DNA of 64,000 nt from Ambrosia x helenae (GCA_030844895.1 CM061233.1:54551453-54615452), one strand, 5' to 3'; positions 1 to 11,497 are shown, counted from the stretch's first letter. The notes: a model not told the origin generated them from the letters alone. Made by a program: numbers and translations.

Positions 1-1915
1 GATTGTCCATCTAGCTCGAGCTTACAATCACGATGAATATGGGTTACCTCAACAGGCTTCCCGTCAGCTAACTCTATAGAGTACGGGGTATCAAGAAGAG
101 TAGGAACCATCCCTAGTTGTTTGTTAAATTTCGATGACACAAAACTATAGTCCGCACCAGTATCATATAAAATAAAAGCAAGAGTGTCGTTCAAGGAGCA
201 CACACCCGTCACGACATTGTTATCAGTCCTAGCTTCCCTAAAGCCAATCACAAATGCTCTTCCACGAGCCCTGTTGTTGTTGTTACTGTTGTGGTTGTTG
301 TTGTTGAAGGACTTATACCTCACACTATCTCACGTTCTCTTGCTATCACCAGAAGTAGAAGATGAAGCACCATGCTTTGGAAAAGTACCACGCTCAACAG
401 CCTCAGCAGTGAGTTTGCGAGCCAGTTGAAAGATTTGTTAGATTATGGGTAGGTGAGCTGCAGTGGCCAAGCCACGAATCTGAGGGACCCACCCTTTTGG
501 TATGAAATTCGATCCGCTGGCAAAGTTGGTTAATTAGATTCGAGCACGAAGTATCTAACTCCTGTAGCTTGGTAGTGTAGACGTCGATCTCAGACCCATC
601 CGTCTTTATATAACAAATTTCTAGGTTTCATCACAAGGTGTTACGTTCTTCATCCAAGTATCTGTAACTCATCGAGTGTGCATTTAGCATACTTTACCCC
701 ATCCTGCATGGGGCAAATGCACATGGCAAAGACTTATACTATCGAAGCAATCAGACGGTCTCCTTCAGTTCAGTTGGAGTTATCAAGGTTTACAACCAAT
801 AAAAGGCTTGAAAATACGATAGCAGGTTGTTGTTGTGGCATGTACGCTCAAGGTATAAGAAAGTGCAAACGTGGAAGTCAGGGGAAAAGAACGATTTAGT
901 AAAATGGATCTTTAATAGGTTGGAAAGATGCGAGGGCTTCAACCACCCTATCGTTGATCATACGAACCCAGTCTTATCTAAGTTAACAAGGGAAAAGAAA
1001 AGAAAATACAGGTAAGAAAAAGGTAAGAGCCAATAGTCGCCACGTTCTGTCTAGATAGTAGAGCCTTCATCCTCACTTTCCATGTGCTCGCCCTGCTCAG
1101 GTTCCCCTTCCATCCCTTCTTCCTCCTCTTTCTTGGTGACAGTGTTATATGGTTCTCATCACGTACATTCTCCTTCTCTAGTCCTATGTAAGCCAGTTTA
1201 GTGGTAAGCTGTACCACTCGTTCCTCCAATCGTGGCTATCAGCCATTGGTAGGTTTCGTCATCCTCTGAGATACTGCACTGCATCGCAGGCCTTACATAA
1301 CTCCCCAAGAGTGTGTGTAACAAGTCCCGATCTGATGTGTTCCCAAGAATCTACTATATACTCACGAGAAACAGTGACATAAATGTCATGTATCGCTTGC
1401 TCGTACAGGGCGTAAATGTGTTAGAGTAAGGTTAAATTTCTATATGAGTAACCCAGTCTCGTCTGAGTTCCAAATGGGAGTAAGAAAGGTCAAATAACAA
1501 GGAACAGAAACTAATTGTCTCCTTGCTCAGTGAAAAAGGATAAGTCTCAGTATTTGACTTTCTTCAAATTAGATTTGGTTTAATGGTACCACGTCATGCA
1601 CATCGTCCAGCTTTCCTGTGTACGCGCGCCACAACGCTCGCAAGGGCTTTCTCCCCTGTACAATTGTTGTTTCCTCATCCACGAGATTTGTTAGGGTACT
1701 ACTCCGAGTAATGCGCCACCTGGTGTAACCCTGGGTTCCCACCATTGACGTATTCAGAATTAGGTCTAGAACCAGAAGGTAACATATCTCCCGAAATCAT
1801 ATGTTGTAGATATATTTACCTAAAAGCTAGTTGTGCACTTAAGTTGTGAGTGTACTTATGCTATGATGATTATAGACTAGACTCAACATGCAGTCCTAGT
1901 TCACTATAACCAATG
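1..1915 (-). pseudogene. Ty3/gypsy (Tekay/Del-like) gag-protease remnant
   Basis: Read on the minus strand, positions about 1-260 encode a retropepsin segment with the active-site motif DTGADYSFVS, followed by the PYSIELADGK stretch typical of plant Tekay/Del chromoviruses. Upstream are broken gag pieces: about 980-1230 (an N-terminal charged segment starting MEERVVQL) and about 430-950 (capsid-like text with many stops). The CCHC zinc knuckle expected between capsid and protease is not visible; the sequence passes from a serine/asparagine-rich tract almost directly into protease. The polyprotein would have made capsid and protease for the element whose 5' LTR lies at 1931-4862; pol continues beyond base 1. 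Many frameshifts and stops make it non-functional. Lineage call is by resemblance, moderately sure. Confidence 0.75.
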
Positions 1916-1927
1916 GCTCTGATACCA
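1916..1927 (-). other. Primer binding site, initiator tRNA-Met type
   Basis: The minus strand reads TGGTATCAGAGC, the standard plant retroelement PBS complementary to the 3' end of initiator tRNA-Met. It lies 3 bp inside the terminal CA of the LTR at 1931-4862. This fixes the element's orientation (minus) and identifies that LTR as the 5' LTR. Confidence 0.9.
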
Positions 1928-1930
1928 ATC

Positions 1931-4862
1931 TGTCACACCCTCAAATTTCCACTGCGGGGTTTATACCGTGAGGCGCATGACATACCAGGATCCCATAGCC
2001 ATAAGTCATATGAACGAACTCTAAATGCCCTAACCATTTAGTTCGTTTTCAAAACCAAGTTTAGTTAAGCTGCGGAAGCGTAAACTAAATTTAAACCTTT
2101 TAAAACCAAGCGCAAAACAACGCGCCCAAATTAAAGCCATACGAAAGAAAATGTAAAAGCATGATATATAATTTAAGTGTATGCCCAAGACCCCAAATGC
2201 AGTGAAGTGTGCAGTGCTTTCTAATCGTGGCACCGGAAGCTAACTACCTGCAAAAGCATGTATATCGTGGGTGCTTCTAATCGTGGCACCGGAAGCTAAC
2301 TACCTGCAAAAGCATGTATATCGTGGGTCAACAAACAATGTTGGTGAGTTCACTAAGTAAAGAAAATGAGTAAGTAAATGCGCTGGTTTCCAAAACCACG
2401 TAACTAAGTAAAAGCGTAGGTCCTCCAAACCAAAATGTTCAAGTGTCATCAGTTTAAGCGTGTTAGGGGTAGCTAACCCACTCATAGCAACTAAACAAAA
2501 TTATTGGGACACCTTCAGTAACATAATAATTTGCCTCAATAACTAGTGTCTATCAACACTAGTTCTCAAATGTGGTCAGAAGTTAATGCCCGTGCCTCAA
2601 GCACCTCAGGCATGAGGTTGCTGCACAACCTAATAGTGCTATCAACTAATACCCCATTCGCCTCCAGAGATTAACCCAATAATATACAAGGACTTTCCAA
2701 ATGATAGAGTGTTTAGTTCACAAAGGACCAATAAGTTTTAAACTGATCAAAAACCCGATCCACACAAGGAATCAAAACCCGACCCACACAAGGAGTCAAA
2801 ACCCGACCCACACAAGGAGTCAAAACCCGCCCACACAAGGAGCCAAAGCATCTCAAAAGCCGAGATATAAAAGTAGCCCCAAACCAGATTAGAAAACGTT
2901 TTGTAAGTTGTCTCAAACCCGAGACGCATGCTTTTGAGAAAAAGTAGTGAAACTCACCTTAGTATGCAAGCAAATAAATCCAAACTCCACAGTAGGGTGT
3001 GCTACCGACTCCCTAGTACATGTGTCACTAAGTGAGTATATGTGTAATACCATTACACCATATAACCCGTTTGTCCAAGACGTTTAATTGTTCAAAATCG
3101 TATAAGTGACGCCTAGTGGTTCTACATGCATAAGTAAACCCCACGGACCCGTTGGTGGATATGTTGGTTACCATCATTTGTACACTTCCTATGCATCTCA
3201 TATAAGGGTCCATTCAAGTTCATGTCAATAACATACCACATAGGACTCCAAATAGTCACATAAACACCTAATACACAATCTGCGTTTTTAGGACAGATTA
3301 TGTGCCATGAAAACTAATCTGTTTAAAATACTTAACCAACAAATTAAACTCCCACATTTTTACTGAATATTATTTGTAATTCATTTGATAACCCATATTT
3401 TTTTTTCATCTTAAAACCAAACAAAAAAATTATGAAAAATCGTACATCATAGATATGTCCAGAAAGTTTTTACAGCAGGTCAGGTTAGTCGAAAAATTCC
3501 CAAAAATAATGTATTCATCCAAACGGGATGAATCCACATGGAAAGGCCATGTTATTCTAATGTTAACCTACTGTATAAATTTCATAACTTAATTCCTTGT
3601 AAAACTCAAGTTATGATTGTTTAAAGTTGACCCAGTTTGTTAATCCGAAAATCTGATATGACCTTTAATCAAAGAAAATTTCAAAAACATATCAAACGAC
3701 ATCCAAATCAGATGATTTTGCCCATTATAAAAAGCTAAGACCATTTACAATCCATTCATGAAAATAATCGATCAAAATAAACAATTTAATGTCACGTATC
3801 AGACCCTACAAATCGACATTCAGAATCTGTCCAGATTATAATCATGCAATATTATCAATTATATTAAACCCTATTTGCATATTATCAATCAATAACACCT
3901 ATTAATCATCACACAACATCAATAAGAGCCACATCTGATCAAAACCCTAATGATACATCATAAACATAATCATTCATAAACCCTAGGAGTCTAAAACATC
4001 AAGAACATGCATAATCATGCAACCTATCAATTTCTAATCGCATAGGATTATGTTTAACCCATTCAATCTTTATAAACTTCAAGTTTTAATCTTTATAAAA
4101 AGGTTTCAGACCTGGACAAACTTAGTTATAGGTTTTTATAACATATTAAGAAAGATTAAAACACAAGAGATTGAAGGTTATACCGTAAGCTCTTCAAAAC
4201 AATCAACCAAATGCCCTTGAAGCTTCCCGATCGATGTTCTTGAGCCTTAGTAGGTGTTAGAGGCTGATATTTTCGTAACTAGGTGTAAGGGGGCGATTAG
4301 GGTTGAGTTTAGGGGTTGTGTGAGGCTTAAGATTGCTTAAATAGAGGTTAAAGGCGGTTTGGGCTCGACAGACACCCGTGAGCGGCCGCGCGGAGCCTGT
4401 GAGCGGCCGCTCACAGCTCCCCGGCTTTCTCCGGGCGTCCTGCTTCGTTGTATTGTCCGTTTCCTTCGATGTTTTCGCTATTTTGGACCATAACAAGTGT
4501 AACCCCATGTGTTAAGACCCCAACCATCCTAATGGTCCATCCATTATGGTTTTTATTAACGTATTTGGTTTAAGTTCACGTAATCACATATTGTTTATAC
4601 ATAGTTTCACAGAGTATCATAAAAGCACGTAAAATCAATCTCAATCAATTAATTCACAATTATTTAACTTCATTGTTCACCAACGTCCGAGGTTCACTAA
4701 TCATGTATACAGTATGGTAATTCCCTGAATTACCACTTCATGCAGTTATTAACTTATAAATGTGCAACGTGTGTCCTATCTAGCTAACCCTAGTTAAGTA
4801 GGATGCAAGGAATGTAACTAGAGTTTAGTTAAAGTGAGAACCTGAAATTGCGGGGTATCACA
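1931..4862 (-). repeat. 5' LTR of Ty3/gypsy Tekay/Del-like element
   Basis: On the plus strand the block starts TGTCACACCC and ends GGGGTATCACA. On the minus strand it is therefore a 2,932-bp LTR beginning TGTGATACCCC and ending TGTGACA, with TG...CA termini, followed at once by the PBS. Long LTRs of 2-4 kb are usual for the Tekay/Del lineage. It holds short internal tandem duplications, for example at about 2215-2330 (two copies of a block containing GTGGCACCGGAAGC) and a run of ACCCGACCCACACAAGGAGT-like repeats at 2755-2850. No ORF inside looks real. The partner LTR and target duplication lie outside the window. Confidence 0.85.
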
Positions 4863-5169
4863 GTCTCGTAGCCCAATTCAACTTTTGCCCTTTTTTTCCT
4901 TTTATTATTAGTATTATAACTCAATGTTTCTGACTCGGGTGTTTTTGGCTTGACCAAAGTTCCTCGTTTACGCTCCAACGTCCATGACCACCTGCACTCA
5001 AGTGTTCGTGTCTCGATTAAAATTCTTTCGTTTTGAGCTCATTTTCCACGAACACCTATAAAATAATAAAATAAATAAATACATAATAAAAATGACACGG
5101 AACGAATAAAAACTTGACCAAAGAACATACAAAATACATATGAAAAGAGATGTGTTTTGCAACACATCA
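4863..5169 (-). repeat. Athila-type LTR remnant (5' end)
   Basis: This 307-bp AT-rich piece ends on the plus strand in a perfect hairpin, GATGTGTT-TTGC-AACACATC (5149-5168), followed by the terminal CA. The same terminal hairpin closes the LTR at 48566-50275, so this is probably the start (minus orientation) of an LTR of that family. The Tekay/Del element at the left appears to be inserted in it. The rest of this LTR is outside the window. Confidence 0.5.
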
Positions 5170-6229
5170 ACAGTCAAGGTTAATGAAAGGATATAGTGCC
5201 AAAAGCAAATGACACCATATCAATAAAAGCAACACATTCTTTCCTACTACAAGAAGTCAAGACATCAGAAGAAAGAAGAATGACTGATTAACAACAACAA
5301 CATGTTGCGTCCATAAAACATTACGTAAGTTCTCCCGCCCGTTCTACTTCGATGGACAAAAACCACTTCAGACACACTAACGTTGTCCTTCTGCCCGTTT
5401 TACGTCAGCGCAGTAACCTGCATCTACGACAATGACACCAGTCCTTCCGCCCGTTCTACGTCAGCACCAAGTTTGACACAAACGAAGCTTCCTTGACACG
5501 AAATGTTGAAGCTTCGTCAACACAACTGAAAGATACCTTTCTAGGCAGCATCGAGACACACACCCCACGACAGACATGCCCTGGATAACTGCTCCTAATG
5601 TGAAAGACTGTTCGTCAGAGTCTGCGACCAATCAAAGGCCACGCCTGGTCTGACAGCCAGAAAGGACGACGATGTGCCAGCACCTCAGCCAAGGCATCTT
5701 TGACAGAAGACTTTATTAACCCCCACTTGTCACCAGGTTCAAGAAGAAGAGATGATTACTCACCGCGCAACAAGCCAATGGGCGGACACCACGTGTCCGC
5801 CGACCCTCTGCGTCCACTCGATGGACGCCACATGGATTTTTGAAAGGACGGTAACATCTCCCTTTCTCCTTTTTTCACATAACCACTTGAACCAAATTGG
5901 GCTTAGGAATTTGGGCTGGAGACTGGGACACACCTCTACCAGGGTCAGGCCCCATTAAGGGTAGAGGATAGATTGAGAGAGTTGGATGTCGAGGTGCTAT
6001 AAAAGGAGGAGCCCCTTCTCCTTTTATTGGTATCTTTTCTCCTAAAAAACTCCCATTGAAAAGCCTACGAATACATTGTACTTTTCCAGCCCTTGTTTTA
6101 TTTCCAACGTTTAGAGGCTCGGCTCTTCTAACCGGTTGTGTCTTTCTTTCATTTGTCTTAATCCTTAGACCCACATTTTCAAATACACATTTTCCAAACT
6201 AAACCTATATCTCCCTGTGTTTCTTCATT
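5170..6229 (+). repeat. Tat-like LTR (left boundary uncertain)
   Basis: This stretch ends in TTCTTCA immediately before a PBS-like TTGGCATCATCCGTGGCG. That is the same arrangement as in the intact Tat element at 40536-41142 (LTR ending TTCTTCA, then TGGCGCC...). A TATA box, GCTATAAAAGGAGG, at about 5997-6010 would give a transcript starting inside the LTR. No ORF within is convincing. I could not locate the left LTR edge or a target duplication, so the start is nominal. Confidence 0.5.
5330..5466 (+). repeat. Three spaced copies of a CCCGTTYTACGTCAG motif
   Basis: Near-identical 20-25 bp units occur at 5330-5354, 5387-5410 and 5443-5466, with core YCCGCCCGTTCTACGTCAGC, about 57 bp apart. They lie roughly 530-670 bp upstream of the TATA box of the Tat-like LTR. 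The ACGTCAG core resembles a bZIP-type site. Enhancer-like repeats in the U3 are one reading; a plain tandem duplication is another. Confidence 0.55.
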
Positions 6230-6247
6230 GGCATCATCCGTGGCGTT
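6230..6247 (+). other. PBS-like sequence after Tat-like LTR
   Basis: TTGGCATCATCCGTGGCG follows the putative LTR end directly and resembles the TGGCGCCRTCYGTGGG-type PBS of Tat/Ogre elements, with a few changes. It supports plus orientation for this truncated element. Confidence 0.45.
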
Positions 6248-6274
6248 ACCATAACAATCTAATACCAAAACCCT

Positions 6275-6565
6275 TTGCCATTTCACAAAATGACAACATT
6301 ACCAAACAAAGTCTATAGTCCATATGGGGTTGTCGATGACATCACCTTAGGCCCAAACGCACCTGAGGGAAACAATGACGACAACCCAGACAATGTTATC
6401 ATAACGGCACGAAACATAGACTTCAACGTTGCCGACGATCCCCCTCCGACTCATGAGGAGATTGACGCCTTTAACAATGACTGGTATGAACACCAAAAAA
6501 AACTATTAGACGCCCAACTAGAGTGTCACAAGGTGAAATCGAACATTTGTGTATTTGAAATCTGA
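6275..6565 (+). pseudogene. Truncated Tat-like gag N-terminus
   Basis: A 96-residue ORF starts 28 bp after the PBS-like site, where gag should begin. It is acidic and hydrophilic (stretches such as EGNNDDNPDN and PPPTHEEIDAFNND) and ends in a charged segment that looks like the start of the coiled N-terminal part of Tat gag. It then runs into unrelated AT-rich sequence, so the element is cut off here. No capsid, zinc-knuckle or pol sequence follows. Identification rests on position rather than on a diagnostic motif. Confidence 0.4.
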
Positions 6566-7020
6566 ACAAATAGTATTTAGTAACCAAAAACCTTAAATAA
6601 AACTCGTCACATTTAGTGCTTGGTAAAAACCATACATATTTGTTTGAAAATATTGTCCGAGCTTCAATTATTATTGTCACAACCAATAATTTATTGAAGC
6701 GTTGGGATTTTGCGTAAAATACATTTGTCAAACAGTTAGAAAGTGTTTAATAAAAACACACAACAATATCGCCTTTGCGCTTCGGATTTTATAAAATTTT
6801 GGCAGAGTTTCCTCTGTTTTGTACAAACCAGACAACACAAGTCGTCTACAAAATTCCCAAAATCAACACACCAAAACAAGACAGTAATCTATTTCCGCAA
6901 TTTCCATAAACGAGACAATTATACATTTCAACAACTTTAGATATTACACTTATATTTATTTAAATATATAGTCCAACAACACAAGTCACGCTTCATTGAC
7001 AAACTATGATCTATATATAG
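6566..7020. other. AT-rich intergenic stretch
   Basis: No ORF, repeat structure or RNA gene is recognisable here. It separates the truncated Tat-like gag from the MITE at 7021. Confidence 0.5.
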
Positions 7021-7485
7021 TGGAGAGTTCAAATAAGAAGAAATTTTCTTATAAAAAGAAAAAGAAGAAATTTAAACCAACAGAAATCTTCCATTTAATA
7101 GGTGTATTTAATGTTAAATATTTTTTTAAGTTTTTGTAACTCTCATAAACTAGTTAAATAAATGAAATCATAAATTCTTTTTTAAATATATATCTTTAAA
7201 GCAAAGATAATTTATAGTGAAGGATAAATTTCAGTATGTGTAGGATGAATTTCTACATTTGTAGGATAAACCTAATGATATTTTCGATATGTGTAGGATA
7301 AAAGTATGACAATTTCGATGTGTGTAGGATGAATTTTGATATGTGAAGGACATGTTTTAATGTGTGTAAGATAAAATATTTAAAAGTATTTAATTGAATA
7401 ATTAATGTGAAATGAGTTAAAGTATTTAATGTTATTTCTTTTTTTTTCTTCTCAAATTGAAATTCTTCTCAAATGATCCTCCCCA
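7021..7485. mobile_element. MITE-like element with degenerate TIRs
   Basis: The left end TGGAGAGTTCAAATAAGAAG is an imperfect inverted match to the right end, which reads TTCTTCTCAAATGATCCTCC then CCA. Both ends abut TATATA, which could be the target duplication. About 465 bp, no coding capacity. Inside are about seven copies of GTGTAGGATRAA (7216-7375) at 22-31 bp spacing. Subterminal motif clusters of this sort bind transposase in some DNA transposons; a role here is inferred. A helitron-type or other non-autonomous element is possible. Confidence 0.5.
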
Positions 7486-9240
7486 TATATATATTTACGG
7501 TTCGTTCGCGAGTAAAACTGTTCGTATTATAAATGTATATATTTATAAATACTACACAAAATAAATACGAGCTTAATTATACCGAAAATCATGTGCGCGT
7601 CTCAATCTACCAATTGACTGAGTTGACCGGGTCTTGACCGGATCCGAGTTCTGACCCGTTGACCAGGTTGACCAGATCTGAACTTGACCCGGGACTAGAA
7701 AACGTGACTCGAAACATACCAGATCTAACTCGAGCACCCAAAACTAACCTGAACCTCAAAACGAGCCCGAACCGATCTGACTCGAACCGAGCCAGATCTG
7801 ACTCGAACTCAACACCCGAACTGAAATCGAGCCTTGACTCGATTAACAACGAAAACAAAACCCAAAACCACCTTAAATCGATGACACCAAGACCACCACC
7901 ATCGACACCACTACATAATCGAGCCGTCACCACCTATAACCGCCTCCACAGCCACCCCTTTCCAGACCAGAACCTGGCTGTTGTACCACCCTTGCCACCG
8001 AAGTCCACCACTACCATACGAGCCACCAACAAAAACCACGGCTTCACAGTTGCAACCGGACCAAAACCCACGAAACTTGACCCGACCGAACCCCGAATTG
8101 AACCATCAACCATCCACCGAGCACCTTAACCACTGTCATAAGGTTCCCTTCATAACGACCACCATCGTCGTCTACAACCACCATGCCGCCACCTATCTAC
8201 AACATTCAGGCCAACAACCACCACAAGCTTAACCCAATCCCCTTTCACATTATGCTGCCTTTAACCGTCTGCAAAGTACCATCATAGCCCCACGCCCTTT
8301 TCTGTGGGCTCAACACAGCGCTGCCACCACCGAAGTGGGTGGTGGCCGGCCGTTTCTTTAACCGGGAGAGAGATAGAGCAAGTAAGGTGAGAGGGGGGCG
8401 ATAGAGAGAGATTGTAGAGAGAGGAAATTAGGGTTTGGATGATTGTGGCTACACAAAAGTGAAGAAGGAGGAGGAAAGGGGGCTTTTTATATCTAGGGTT
8501 TGGTTGGTAGGTGGATACCGTGCTTTCGAACCCATTTAAAACGTAAAGCGTCTCGGTTTACTCTTGGCTCGTAAATAAATCAAGATACTTAGTCGTTTAT
8601 TATCGTTATAAGAAATAACACTAAACCGAGCACTTAGTTGTTAATTTCGTTATCCAACATATGGATTCGTAACACGCGTTAAAATCGCGTTAGTTGATCC
8701 GGTTGCGGTTTACTTCATTACAACAAATCCGTCAATTTTCGAAACTTGATAAATAACATTATTTGTACTAAATAATTATTCTGAATGTTTGATTATGGTT
8801 ATAACCACACATTTTTGATGTCCGATTCCCGCGTCAGTTACTTTCCGCGTTCCCAAAACGCTGCGTGTTTGACTGTTTTTCACGTCGATTTCACATTCGA
8901 TCGCATCAATAACAAATACGTGTCGTATTTACATACAATAACCTTATGTTTGTCCAGTTTGATTTATTTTTACTGGCGTCAGTTCGTTAACGTTAATTAC
9001 GCGAAGTCTTTCTTTAAAGGCATCAAGGCTTCTACGAACTTTCAGGAAACTAAGTGCTGATTAGATATGAGGCTAGTGCGATGGAATATAGGATGTCAGA
9101 TACTTGTCGGGGCTTCATCAATATTTTCCATTGGGTTGGGACTTGATGGAAAACCCCATTCGTTGTTTGTTGTTTTGTGAAATGTTGTAACAAGGTACTC
9201 ATTTTCGACATCTTAATAAAATAATCTTTTCTCATTAAAT
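7486..9240. other. Non-coding, LTR-like sequence without a gene
   Basis: 7610-7860 is rich in reiterated TGACC/GACTCGAAC words. 7860-8240 is CCACC-rich. 8360-8460 is a purine-rich tract of GAGAGA followed by AGGGTTT, and 8650-9240 is ordinary AT-rich DNA. The composition resembles a decayed gypsy LTR, but I find no TG...CA termini, PBS or target duplication. The ORFs here are short and low-complexity and are not supported as genes. Confidence 0.4.
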
Positions 9241-9823
9241 ATGGTTTGTGTTAATCTTAACTTTGATAAGATTTCAAGCGTTGCGCCACGTGTTTCCGCC
9301 ATTGGCGTGGTGTGATAGTATCAGTTTTATTTATGGTGTTATCATTAGGAACCACTCTCACATAAGGGGAAGAGTGATTGGTCACAGGTTTTTGGGTGAA
9401 AGTTGGGTCTTGTGCCAAAGATTGGCCTTGTTGTGGGTAGAGTCTCTCAAAGTTCGAGAAGGAAGTTATTGGAGAAGTGTGAGTTGTGCTTGGTTGTGGT
9501 AAAGATGATGCTTGTGAGAGTGATGGTAGGAGATTATCAAAGTTCGGGAATGGTGGAATTTGTCGCGATTGAGTAGTGGATTATGGTGGAGGTTCAAAAG
9601 TGGTGAATGTATTGGGTGATGGATGGTTCTGAGTGGGTGAAAACTGTGGTTGAGATGTTGGTTCAGTGGTGAGGTTTGAATTCTCCGTTGATTTGAAATG
9701 TGAAATTGGAGATTGTAAAACCTTCTTCTCTAGGTGAAGTACTTGGTTCTGCCGAGCTGTTTTCTCAACCTCTTGATCGAACACTAGTGGAGATGACTTC
9801 CCTAAACGTCTTGTATGATGCAT
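9241..9823 (-). pseudogene. Athila-like gag N-terminal remnant
   Basis: On the minus strand, ATG at 9823 opens an 80-codon ORF. Its text LVFDQEVEKTARQNQ matches the (D/E)PEIEKTARxNR signature I associate with the start of Athila gag proteins, followed by a proline/serine/threonine-rich tract that continues past a stop to about 9241. It lies about 145 bp downstream (minus orientation) of the PBS at 9967-9984, which is the correct place for gag. The rest of gag and all of pol are missing. Confidence 0.5.
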
Positions 9824-9966
9824 GCAACTGAAGAGTTACCTACACAAAACAAACACGAAAACCGAGCGTAATACTGAACAATAAACTAAACAAACAGAAA
9901 ACAAATATTTTGTATTCTTTTTTAATTTTTGTATTAAACTAAAAAAATAAACACTTTGTGCACGAA

Positions 9967-9984
9967 TCCCCAGCAACGGCGCCA
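9967..9984 (-). other. Athila/Tat-type PBS
   Basis: The minus strand reads TGGCGCCGTTGCTGGGGA, one base away from the canonical PBS of Athila-type elements. It sits 5 bp inside the LTR end at 9990. Confidence 0.8.
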
Positions 9985-10936
9985 AAATTTGATCGGTTTC
10001 GAAGGACCGGTCAAAAATAAGAGTTTTAAAATGTTCAAACTACCTTATTAGATAGGGTAAGTTGGGTGTCGAACCACGAAGAGTATTGTGGAAAGTGTTA
10101 TTTGTAACAAGTAAATTAAACTAAACTAAACGAAAATGTAAAATCAATTGGTTTGGATGTTAATTAAAGTGCAATTAATAAAAACGACTTAAAAGAAAAC
10201 GAGTTGTAAACAGTATAAGAAATGATGACCTCTCCAGGATCCCGGTTAATCTCTTTAGACAAGGTTTAATATATTTTGCCAATTGATATCACATAGACAT
10301 GATATGTGGTTAATATGATTGATAAATAAGGTTGATTAATGACTTTGCTGACAGCCGATAACTAGACCGCGACTGTTGACTCTATTGATTATTACCTAAC
10401 AATATCTTACTGACTCGTAATATTGAAATACACGACTTGCAAGTATTCAATGACCCTCGATAAGAAACCGTGTTGGTTAATGAAATTCAAAACAAGCATA
10501 CCATTCAATAAACGTTCAACATCAATATTAAAATAATCCACAACTGAACTTGAAAATTAAACATTCAAAATCTCAATTCAATTTGTTCGACCAACATAAA
10601 AGCTTGCAATTATAAGTAACCATTAACCCGGAGAGGTTCACGGGTAATTAGCCGCTCATGGTGGTGAAGAACGTGCTTATGATATGATTAACACTTGATA
10701 CCATGATGATTCAGTTGAAGAGATTGGTTGTATGATGTTATTTTATCTTGATTCTTGCTCAAACTCCTGCAATTGATACTCCTTTTTTGACCAAATACGG
10801 CTGAGATACTCCTAGGGTTGATAACTAGCTTTTATACTTTCCAAAATTCAAGTGCATGATCGCCGTCCCTTACGGCCAGCACAGTTGGGGTTACGGCGGT
10901 CAGGCACTGCTCTCTATATTATTGTTAGCTTCTTCA

Positions 10937-11079
10937 TAGTAGTAGTAGTAGTGGTGGTGGTGGTGGTGGTGGTGGTGGTAGTCGTGGTAGTAGTGGTGGT
11001 GGTAGTGGTAGTGGTGGTAGTGGTGGTAGTGGTGGTAGTGGTAGTAGTCGTGGTAGTCATGGTGGTGGTGGTGGTGGTA
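10937..11079 (+). repeat. GTR trinucleotide microsatellite
   Basis: About 143 bp of TAG/TGG triplets with a few TCG and TCA interruptions. A second shorter block of the same kind at 11464-11497 lies on the other side of the rDNA-derived insertion. Long valine or threonine homopolymer ORFs over it are artefacts. Confidence 0.95.
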
Positions 11080-11184
11080 TCCATCAATTCACTAGCAATC
11101 GTGCTTACAACTAGGCACGATGTGGGGCATTTGCAAGGCACGAGGCTATATTTCTGGGCAACATGGCTTGGGGAGACACACCTT

Positions 11185-11247
11185 GTGACGGAGAATTAGG
11201 GTTCGATTCCAGAGAGGGAGCCTGAGAAACGGCTACCACATCCAAGG
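11185..11247 (+). rRNA. 18S rRNA gene fragment, sense
   Basis: GTGACGGAGAATTAGGGTTC through GGCTACCACATCCAAGG matches the universally conserved 18S segment around positions 370-430, with one visible substitution. It is a 63-bp relic, not a functional rRNA gene. It is joined directly to an antisense 18S piece. Confidence 0.85.
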
Positions 11248-11356
11248 GACGAGTAAACCGGTGCACACCAGAAGGCGGACCGGCCGACCCAACCCAAAGT
11301 CCAACTACGAGCTTTTTTACAGCAACAACTTAAATATAAGCTATTGGAGCTGGAAT
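11248..11356 (-). rRNA. 18S rRNA gene fragment, antisense
   Basis: The plus strand carries the reverse complement of the 18S region around CCAATAGC...TTAAGTTGTTGC...AAAGCTCGTAGTTGG..., ending in GCTATTGGAGCTGGAAT. The order along the rRNA is not contiguous with the sense piece on its left. The junctions overlap by a few bases (AAGG), suggesting microhomology joining. Non-functional relic. Confidence 0.85.
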
Positions 11357-11357
11357 A

Positions 11358-11463
11358 AGGAATCAACGGTTCCTCTCGTACTAGGTTGAATTACTATTGC
11401 GGCACTGTCATTAGTAGTGTTAAACTAACCTGTCTCACGATGGTCTAAACCCAGCTCACGTTC
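11358..11463 (-). rRNA. 25S rRNA gene fragment, antisense
   Basis: The plus strand is the reverse complement of the highly conserved 25S segment that contains CGTGAGCTGGGTTTAGACC, CTGTCTCACGA and CTCGTACTAGG. A few substitutions are visible, such as GATGG for GACGG and TAGTGTT for TAGGGTA. Both antisense pieces lie in the same direction but in the reverse of genomic rDNA order, so this is a rearranged mosaic. Confidence 0.85.
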
Positions 11464-11497
11464 GGTGGTGGTGGTGGTGGCGGCGGCGGTGGCGGTG
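11464..11497 (+). repeat. GGT/GGC microsatellite
   Basis: GGT triplets grading into GGC triplets start exactly at the end of the 25S-derived piece. With 10937-11079 it brackets the rDNA mosaic. Confidence 0.9.

Noticed and set aside
7659..8129. Pro/Thr-rich 156-codon ORF
   Set aside because: Arises from repeated TGACC/GAACC words in LTR-like DNA; an overlapping antisense ORF of the same kind exists and no domain is recognisable.
10852..11199. ORFs with long Val or Thr runs on both strands
   Set aside because: They are translations of the GTR microsatellite, not genes.
11185..11463. Functional rRNA gene
   Set aside because: Only short, rearranged pieces of 18S and 25S are present, with substitutions.
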